Made by a program: the position numbers and the translations under genes. The notes under the pieces were generated by a model that saw only the letters and a program-made list of their open reading frames with translations, did no database searches and was not told the DNA's origin. A stretch of 64,000 nucleotides of DNA. Source: Oscillospiraceae bacterium (GTDB taxonomy: Bacteria > Bacillota > Clostridia > Oscillospirales > Oscillospiraceae). The stretch covers positions 1-64,000 of the forward strand of contig SVMF01000002.1 of assembly GCA_015067565.1 (NCBI GenBank), read 5' to 3'. Within the stretch, counting starts at the first letter, position 1; the number at the start of each line of letters is the position of its first letter. Below, one piece after another: positions 59,085-64,000 of the stretch.

Positions 59085-60272
59085 TTAACTGGTATAATTG
59101 TCAAAATAACCTTGGATGTGAATGATCGGTGTACCCTTATCGCCCGAGCCGGAGGTCAGGTCGCACAGCGAGCCGATCAGGTCGGTCAGACGGCGCGGCG
59201 TCGTGCCTTGCGAGGCCATCGAGCCGGACAGATCACCCTTCTCACGGATCGCCTTTTCGATGGCGGCCTTCAATTCCTCGCCCGAAAGGTCTGCAAAGTC
59301 GTTGTCGGCCAAATATTTCATCTTCAGCTCATTGGGTGTACCCTCCAGGCCGGGGGTGTAGGCCGGTGAAACCACGGGGTCTGCAAGCTCCCAGATTTTG
59401 CCGACGGGATCCTTGAAGGCACCGTCGCCGTAGACCATGACCTCGACAAGCTTGCCCGTTTTTTCCAAAAACTTCTTCTGAATCGCTTCAACCAAATCGC
59501 CGCACTCGCGCGGGAAGAGCTTGACCATGTCCTCGGTGGACTTGTTGGAGCCCAAAAGGCCGTATTTTTCATTGCAGCCGCTGCCGCTGACGGGCGCGGT
59601 CAGAATGTCGTCCAGGCCGAACACACGCTCGGCACCGGCATCACGCAGCAGACGCTTGGAGCGCGCTCTGGTGTGGATGTCACAAGTCAGGACATTTTTG
59701 GTGTAGTCGAGGATGACTCTCGGGTCGTTTGCCAGAATGACTTCGACCTCTGCGCCCTCTTCCTGCACCAAATCAGAATAGTACCGCACATAGTCGACCT
59801 TGGTGAAGGGGTGCAGATTTTCCCCGAACAAAGCGCGATAGCGCTCGAGCGTGAGAACATCGGAGTAAGGATTGACCTTGGCCTCGTCGAGCTTGTCCAG
59901 GGAAACCAACTCGTTGCCGACCTCGTCGGAGGGGTAACTGAGCATTAAAACGACCTTCTTGCAGCTGCGGGCGATGCCGCGCAGGCAGATGGCAAAGCGG
60001 TTACGGGACAAAATGGGGAAAATGACACCCACGGTTTGGCCGCCGAGCTTGTTGCGCACATCCTCAGCGATGGCATCGACGGAGGCATAGTTACCCTGCG
60101 CACGGGCCACGATGGACTCGGTCATGGCAATGATGTCACGGTTACGGATCTCGTAGCCCTCGCTTTGTGCGGCCTGAAGGACGCTGTCGACGACGATCCG
60201 GATCAGATCATCGCCCTGTCGGATGATCGGGCAGCGAATACCTCGGGAAACAGTGCCAACATTTCTTTTCAT
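59085..60272 (-). CDS. CofE-like (coenzyme F420-0:L-glutamate ligase family) protein
   Basis: 395 residues from ATG 60272 (GGAGGGTCC upstream). Begins VGTVSRGIRCPIIRQGDDLI, with the FbiB/CofE-type core at IRNRDIIAMTESIVARAQGN and a conserved CNEKYGLLGSNKSTED segment. The family attaches glutamate to F420 in archaea and actinobacteria; many Clostridia that do not make F420 carry this relative, so another amide-bond-forming substrate is likely. No other F420 genes are in the window. Confidence 0.7.
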   Translation of the reverse strand: MKRNVGTVSRGIRCPIIRQGDDLIRIVVDSVLQAAQSEGYEIRNRDIIAMTESIVARAQGNYASVDAIAEDVRNKLGGQTVGVIFPILSRNRFAICLRGIARSCKKVVLMLSYPSDEVGNELVSLDKLDEAKVNPYSDVLTLERYRALFGENLHPFTKVDYVRYYSDLVQEEGAEVEVILANDPRVILDYTKNVLTCDIHTRARSKRLLRDAGAERVFGLDDILTAPVSGSGCNEKYGLLGSNKSTEDMVKLFPRECGDLVEAIQKKFLEKTGKLVEVMVYGDGAFKDPVGKIWELADPVVSPAYTPGLEGTPNELKMKYLADNDFADLSGEELKAAIEKAIREKGDLSGSMASQGTTPRRLTDLIGSLCDLTSGSGDKGTPIIHIQGYFDNYTS

Positions 60273-60404
60273 AAGGACCCTCCATTTCAATTGATAAAAC
60301 AGCGAAAGTATTATACAATAAACCACATGAAGTTTCAATTAGTTTTTGCATAAAAAGTGCTTATATGTATATCGTTTATGAATATGTGCAGAGCAAGCAA
60401 AGAC

Positions 60405-60428
60405 CGGGACTCACTGTGTGAGTCCCGG
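60405..60428. repeat. hairpin duplicate flanking a repeat block (left)
   Basis: CGGGACTCACTGTGTGAGTC followed by CCGG; identical 24 bases at 60872-60895. Confidence 0.75.
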
Positions 60429-60449
60429 TGAGCGTGTCAAAACATCAAA

Positions 60450-60648
60450 TGTAGGGGAGGGGCATGCCCCTCCCGAAGTGTGTCAAAAGAGTTCTTAACA
60501 TGTCATCGCGAGGAGCGCAGCGACGTGGCGATCTCGTGCTGAAAGTTTGCTATTCTACCGAAATAAGATAAAAATCAAACTTTCGAGATTGCCACGACCG
60601 CCTGTTCGGCGGTCTCGCAATGACAAGACGATCGTTTTTCGACAGACT
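60450..60648. repeat. R2 intergenic repeat, copy 5, preceded by CATGCCCC palindrome
   Basis: GGGGAGGGGCATGCCCCTCC near 60455-60475, then the R2 body 60479-60648 with the usual ends. Confidence 0.8.
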
Positions 60649-60650
60649 GT

Positions 60651-60812
60651 CAGAGTTCAAAAAGTCGGCAAGACGAGCAAACCGAGCTCGTCGGCGTACG
60701 ATGGTACGGTAGAGCTCGGTTTGCGATGTAAGTCAAAATGCCTTGCGAAGCAAGCATTTTAAGTGCTTTTTTGTTGTATCGGAGATATGTTCGCAATCGC
60801 TTATTTGAACAC
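60651..60812. repeat. R4 intergenic repeat, copy 2
   Basis: CAGAGTTCAAAAAGTCGGCA through the ACCGAGCTCGTCGG..GGTAGAGCTCGGTTTG palindrome, nearly the same as 25091-25260. Confidence 0.75.
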
Positions 60813-60815
60813 AGA

Positions 60816-60855
60816 TCGCCAACCGTCAAAAAATTAGCATTTTGACGATTGGCGA
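60816..60855. repeat. R1 terminal hairpin, copy 4
   Basis: TCGCCAACCGTC..GACGATTGGCGA then CTTTTTTGACACTCTG. Confidence 0.8.
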
Positions 60856-60871
60856 CTTTTTTGACACTCTG

Positions 60872-60895
60872 CGGGACTCACTGTGTGAGTCCCGG
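60872..60895 (-). terminator. terminator-like hairpin of the symporter gene; right duplicate
   Basis: Identical to 60405-60428. It lies 16 bases past the minus-strand stop at 60912, so it is probably the original terminator. Confidence 0.7.
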
Positions 60896-60911
60896 GCAGC
60901 TTTATACGATT

Positions 60912-62342
60912 TTACTTTTCGATGAAGGCAGAGGGAGCGGGTTTGACACCCATCTTCAGCTCAACAGCATTGACAGCGAAGAAGGTGATGACACCGATTG
61001 CGCAGCCGAAGACCACGGGCAGGATGCCGTACAGGAAGCCACCTTCGGAGAGAATCTGCCAAACGACGAAGCCAATCGTGCCGGTGATGATGGACACGAT
61101 GCCGGCGCGTTTGGTCGCCTTTTTGACCACCAAGCCCAAGCCGTAGGCCGCGAACGGTCCGGCGCAGCGGATGCCGAAGGCAAAGGTGTTCATGGTGACG
61201 ATGTCAATACCGATCATACTGATGGACATGGCAACGATGGCGAAAACAACATTCAGCATACGCGTGACAAAGATGATCCTCTTCTCACTCATGCCCTTGC
61301 CGTAGCCGTTGCCGAAGACCAGGTCATTCATGACCATCGTGGACATACACAGCAGGTTGGAGTCAGCCGAGGACATGGTTGCGCAGATGATAGCAGCGGA
61401 AACCAGGCCGACGATGAACTGCGGAGAATAAGCGGCGGTAACTTCCATCATGGCATTGGCGCCACCTGCAGCCAGGTCGGGCAGGCTGTCCTTCACGGCC
61501 AGGGCAGCGATGCCCAGGATGGTGGGGAACAGGGACATGGCAGCCATCAGCACGCCGGAGAGCAGGGAAGCACGCTGTGCGGTCTTCTCGTCCTTGGCGG
61601 TTGCGAAACGCGAGACCATTTCCGGCCCTGATAGGAAGGTACAGAAGTAGTTGAAGATGTAGCCGATGATCGTGATCCAGCCGATCTTGGTGAAGCTCAG
61701 CTGTACGGGAGGCAGGGCCTCAGAAATGGCATCCCAGCCGCCTGCACCGTGGATAACGAACGGAGTTGCGATCGCCAGACCGACCAAAATGATGATGAAC
61801 TGCACAAGGTCTGATATCTGGTCAGCGATCATGCCGCCGAAGGTGGTGTACAAGATAACGACGATACCAGCAATGAGCAGGGCGACATTCTGCGGAATGC
61901 CGGTCAGGGTGGAGACGACCACACCGGAAGCGAAGATCTGGGAAGAGGTCAGGCAGAACAGAGAAACAACGTTCAGCACAGCGGTGAAGTTGCAAGACAG
62001 CTTACCGAAGCGACGGCCGACGACCTCGGGGATGGTGACAGCCATCGTCTTGCGGATCTTGGGAGCGAAATAGGCCAGGGGGATCATTGCGACTGCAGCG
62101 GCCAGAACGTACCAACAGGCACTCATGCCCCAATCGCCAAAAGCCTTTGCGGCCAGACCGGTGGTAGAGCCGCCGCCAACATTGTTGGCAGACAGAGAGA
62201 ATGCGACCATGAACAGACCCATTCTGCGGCCTGCGATCATGTAGTCCTTGCTGTCGTTGATCTGCTTCTTGCCGACGAGCCAGCCGACGAACATCATGGC
62301 AGCCATGTACACAACAACAATAATCAGGGGTAAAGTTTGCAT
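60912..62342 (-). CDS. sodium:solute symporter family transporter
   Basis: 476 residues, about 13 transmembrane helices. SSS-family marks: MIAGRRMGLFMVAFSLSANN near helix 1-2, GGGSTTGLAAKAFG, a GGMIADQISDLVQFIIILVG helix, and SAAIICATMSSADSNLLCMS, which contains the sodium-site Ser and Asp. ATG 62342 follows AGAGGAGG; longer upstream frame lacks an RBS. It imports an organic solute with sodium; relatives carry sugars, proline, pantothenate or short acids. No substrate-specific residues can be assigned. Confidence 0.88.
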   Translation of the reverse strand: MQTLPLIIVVVYMAAMMFVGWLVGKKQINDSKDYMIAGRRMGLFMVAFSLSANNVGGGSTTGLAAKAFGDWGMSACWYVLAAAVAMIPLAYFAPKIRKTMAVTIPEVVGRRFGKLSCNFTAVLNVVSLFCLTSSQIFASGVVVSTLTGIPQNVALLIAGIVVILYTTFGGMIADQISDLVQFIIILVGLAIATPFVIHGAGGWDAISEALPPVQLSFTKIGWITIIGYIFNYFCTFLSGPEMVSRFATAKDEKTAQRASLLSGVLMAAMSLFPTILGIAALAVKDSLPDLAAGGANAMMEVTAAYSPQFIVGLVSAAIICATMSSADSNLLCMSTMVMNDLVFGNGYGKGMSEKRIIFVTRMLNVVFAIVAMSISMIGIDIVTMNTFAFGIRCAGPFAAYGLGLVVKKATKRAGIVSIITGTIGFVVWQILSEGGFLYGILPVVFGCAIGVITFFAVNAVELKMGVKPAPSAFIEK

Positions 62343-62427
62343 GATTTTTCCTCCTCTTAATGCTTTTTTCGGCTGCCCGAACACGAGGTCAGGAAAGCCT
62401 TGGACGGCAAAATTTATGTCCAATGCT

Positions 62428-62455
62428 ATTATAGCAACATTTTTGTCAGTTGTAA
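62428..62455 (-). promoter_or_regulatory. sigma-A promoter of the symporter gene
   Basis: On the minus strand, TTACAA (62455-62450), 16-base spacer, TATAAT (62433-62428), 86 bases before ATG 62342. Confidence 0.55.
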
Positions 62456-62794
62456 AGGAAAAACCTTGGCTAAATCGCCATCAAAATACACAAGGATTCT
62501 TGTGTTTTTTGGCAATAATGCATATTTTTGTATTCTTACGACGCAGGAAGAGAAACTCTCGAGCATCGATCTTTATGCAACCGGACAAATTTTGAATAAG
62601 ACGATAGATTTTTGACGATGAGACGCAGATCAATACCATAATTACGAAAAGCTTTCATCCTATATTTTCCCCTCCGTATGATACCGTAGCCACATCATAC
62701 ACAAAAACAACCAAAAAGTAAAGAAACGCAGTATAAAACTCCTTGCCTTACAGATAATAACAGCACAATTTGAAACTTAAGGAGAAATGGATAT

Positions 62795-62974
62795 ATGAAA
62801 GCAACCGGTATTGTTCGCAGAATTGACGACCTTGGGCGTGTGGTCATTCCCAAAGAAATCCGCAGAACGCTGCGTATCCGCGAGGGCGACCCGTCACAGA
62901 CAACATTGGAAGCCTGGCAAGCCTTCTGCTTCGCCATGCTGGACTTTTCCAAGCGTGCAGGCAATCCTACATAA
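62795..62974 (+). pseudogene. truncated AbrB/SpoVT-family regulator
   Basis: The first 33 residues are a perfect SpoVT/AbrB N-terminus (MKATGIVRRIDDLGRVVIPK, then EIRRTLRIREGDP), with AAGGAGA upstream. The sequence then changes to an unrelated 26-residue tail and stops at TAA inside the start of cloverleaf repeat copy C (AATGCGTA at 62973). Full SpoVT is about 180 residues and AbrB about 95, so the swapped-hairpin DNA-binding domain is cut before its end. Probably inactivated by the rearrangement that brought in the repeat; a short dimerising remnant is possible. Confidence 0.75.
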
Positions 62975-63227
62975 TGCGTACTGAACAACGCGAAAGCCCT
63001 TGCAAGCCAAAGCTTTCAGGGCTGTTTTGCGTTGTTCGAGTGCAAGGTTTTGGCGGTAAAACCGCTAAAAACCTTGCACATTTCGCACGAGCGTTGCGAT
63101 GCTCGTGCGAAAATACGCATTGTTTACATGTCTGAATCGTGCAAAAACGGTTAAAAGAGCCGTTTTTGCACGATTGCACAGCAAAGCTGTGCGAATAAGC
63201 CGCAGTAGCGACTTATTCAGCAGACAT
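62973..63227. repeat. cloverleaf repeat, copy C (units 2 and 1)
   Basis: Unit 2 (62973-63121) and unit 1 (63128-63227) in the opposite orientation to copy B at 14451-14706. Its left edge coincides with the stop of the truncated AbrB gene. Confidence 0.85.
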
Positions 63228-63270
63228 TACATAGGCCTTGCTTGAAGCAGAAATTTTATATTTTGCCATC

Positions 63271-63313
63271 AAAAAACACGCAGGTTCGATGTGTTCGAAC
63301 CTGCGTGTTTTTT
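63271..63313 (-). terminator. terminator of the HATPase/STAS-like gene
   Basis: AAAAAACACGCAGGTTCGA / TCGAACCTGCGTGTTTTTT, perfect 19-bp stem with TGTGT loop. Confidence 0.9.
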
Positions 63314-64000
63314 ACGATGTGACGTGCTGATACATTTTCGTGACAGCCTCGTTCATGTTCACGGGGGTCAGGAGAATTTGCGGATGGGCGTTTTGGAAGA
63401 CAACAAAAATTTGGTGCGCAAAGCCCTGCCCCATCCATTCCAAACCTTCAAAGTCGAGAATGACTTCTTCGAAATTGTCCAGACGATTGCAGACACGCTT
63501 CGCCTGCGAACGGGAAACCGGGGAAGTATCAAACATATTCTTCAGAGGCACACGGGTTTTTGTGAAGCCGCCATCGACATTGGCATACAGATCAAAAACT
63601 TCCTGCGTCCTCTTTTGCGTGAAGTTTGATAACTCCATAAATACACTTGTTCCGCATTGCTGATGCTGTGGAATGCTGATGATGGAATTGCTTTCGTATT
63701 TGTTCCCCAAGAAAATTTTCTGATCGGACAGGATCATAAAAGAATCCATCAGCTTCGAACTAAAGAAAATGCCTTCACCGGAATGATTTTCAGAATCGGT
63801 AGTCAGCTTGCCTTTGAACAATTCGCCAATGGCATCGTCCAAGGTGTCGAAGTCAAAATGATCTTTGATTTTTTTGAAAATTCCAACACCATCATCGGTG
63901 ATGAGGACCGAGGTCGACAGATAACTCTGCGTAACCAGCAGATGGAGGTTTTCTGCGTTGGAGTGGTCCATGACATTGTTGATCATCTCGCTGAAGGTGT
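63312..64000 (-). CDS. ATP-binding (HATPase_c) protein with C-terminal STAS-like DUF4325 domain (partial)
   Basis: The minus-strand frame is open to the window edge, so the N-terminus is missing; the ATG at 63986 is internal. The first visible residues TFSEMINNVMDHS are the N box of a GHKL/histidine-kinase-type ATPase, followed by the G1 box ITDDGVGIFKKIKD and a GEGIFFSSKLMDSF lid. The last 100 residues (DGGFTKTRVPLKNMFD, then VSRSQAKRVCNRLDNFEEVI and LDFEGLEWMGQGFAHQIF) match DUF4325, a STAS-like domain. The fusion resembles anti-sigma/anti-anti-sigma pairs in one chain. Partner and signal unknown. Confidence 0.8.
   Translation of the reverse strand, partial: TFSEMINNVMDHSNAENLHLLVTQSYLSTSVLITDDGVGIFKKIKDHFDFDTLDDAIGELFKGKLTTDSENHSGEGIFFSSKLMDSFMILSDQKIFLGNKYESNSIISIPQHQQCGTSVFMELSNFTQKRTQEVFDLYANVDGGFTKTRVPLKNMFDTSPVSRSQAKRVCNRLDNFEEVILDFEGLEWMGQGFAHQIFVVFQNAHPQILLTPVNMNEAVTKMYQHVTS

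Noticed and set aside
1-64000. tRNA, rRNA, CRISPR arrays, integrase or att sites
   Set aside because: None could be recognised by reading; a tRNAscan/Infernal run would be needed to exclude small RNA genes.

Overview
The window reads as chromosome from a low-to-mid GC gut Firmicute, most likely class Clostridia (Oscillospirales/Ruminococcaceae-like). The evidence is the ECF transporter ATPase/permease block next to truA, DUF1292, a SpoVT/AbrB-type N-terminus, a stand-alone Spo0A effector domain, bifunctional PBP and AddAB-type genes, SLH and Cys/His-module exoproteins, and strong AGGAGG ribosome binding sites. No rRNA, tRNA, CRISPR array or integrase was seen. The host is inferred from gene content only.

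Region 1 (1 to about 24.4 kb) is an accessory island that continues beyond the left edge. It holds a WYL regulator, a SpoVK/CbbX-like AAA+ protein, a phosphatase-like protein, a tight operon (SNF2-type helicase, MoxR-type AAA+, VWA/zinc-metallopeptidase-like protein), an extra NAD-dependent DNA ligase, a Spo0A effector domain without a receiver, several unknown proteins and decayed genes, a fused GmrSD-type (DUF262+DUF1524) nuclease, and an AddB/AddA-like helicase-nuclease pair. The main result is that at least six, probably seven, of its promoters share one architecture: a dyad G(C/T)ACC-N6-GGT(G/A)C, then 11 bases, then a TATAAT-like -10 at a fixed distance of 27 bases from the start of the dyad, with no usable -35. 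This ties otherwise unrelated genes between 2.0 and 16.3 kb into one putative regulon. The WYL protein and the Spo0A-like protein are the candidate regulators. The sites, gene order and motifs are visible; the shared function (genome maintenance or transfer of a mobile element, or anti-phage defence) is inference.

Region 2 (24.4 to 39.9 kb) looks like ordinary, more GC-rich chromosome: a membrane-anchored serine-hydrolase-like protein without its catalytic SxxK, a zinc-ribbon membrane protein, a class A PBP with an inserted zinc ribbon, an rRNA methyltransferase, ecfA1-ecfA2-ecfT-truA, a DUF5711 protein, a Clp ATPase with an McsA-like zinc finger, and a HAD hydrolase. From the methyltransferase to the HAD gene all are on the plus strand and mostly overlap or nearly touch.

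Region 3 (40 to 64 kb) has a 1783-residue SLH/5'-nucleotidase exoprotein, a VWA gene and a macrodomain gene, an iron alcohol dehydrogenase (FucO-like), a SurA/PpiC-like membrane protein, a 6S-like RNA, DUF1292, an XRE repressor divergent from a 1496-residue two-CHAP/LRR exoprotein, hpt, a CofE-like protein, a sodium:solute symporter, a truncated AbrB/SpoVT gene and a partial HATPase/STAS-like protein.

Intergenic space in regions 2 and 3 is packed with repeat families (called R1 to R4 here) that form composite, MITE-like blocks with CAGAGYGTCAAAAAA-type ends. Three of these blocks are flanked by direct duplications of a locus-specific terminator hairpin. A separate family folds as one or two cloverleaf-like units and occurs both in the island and in the chromosome.
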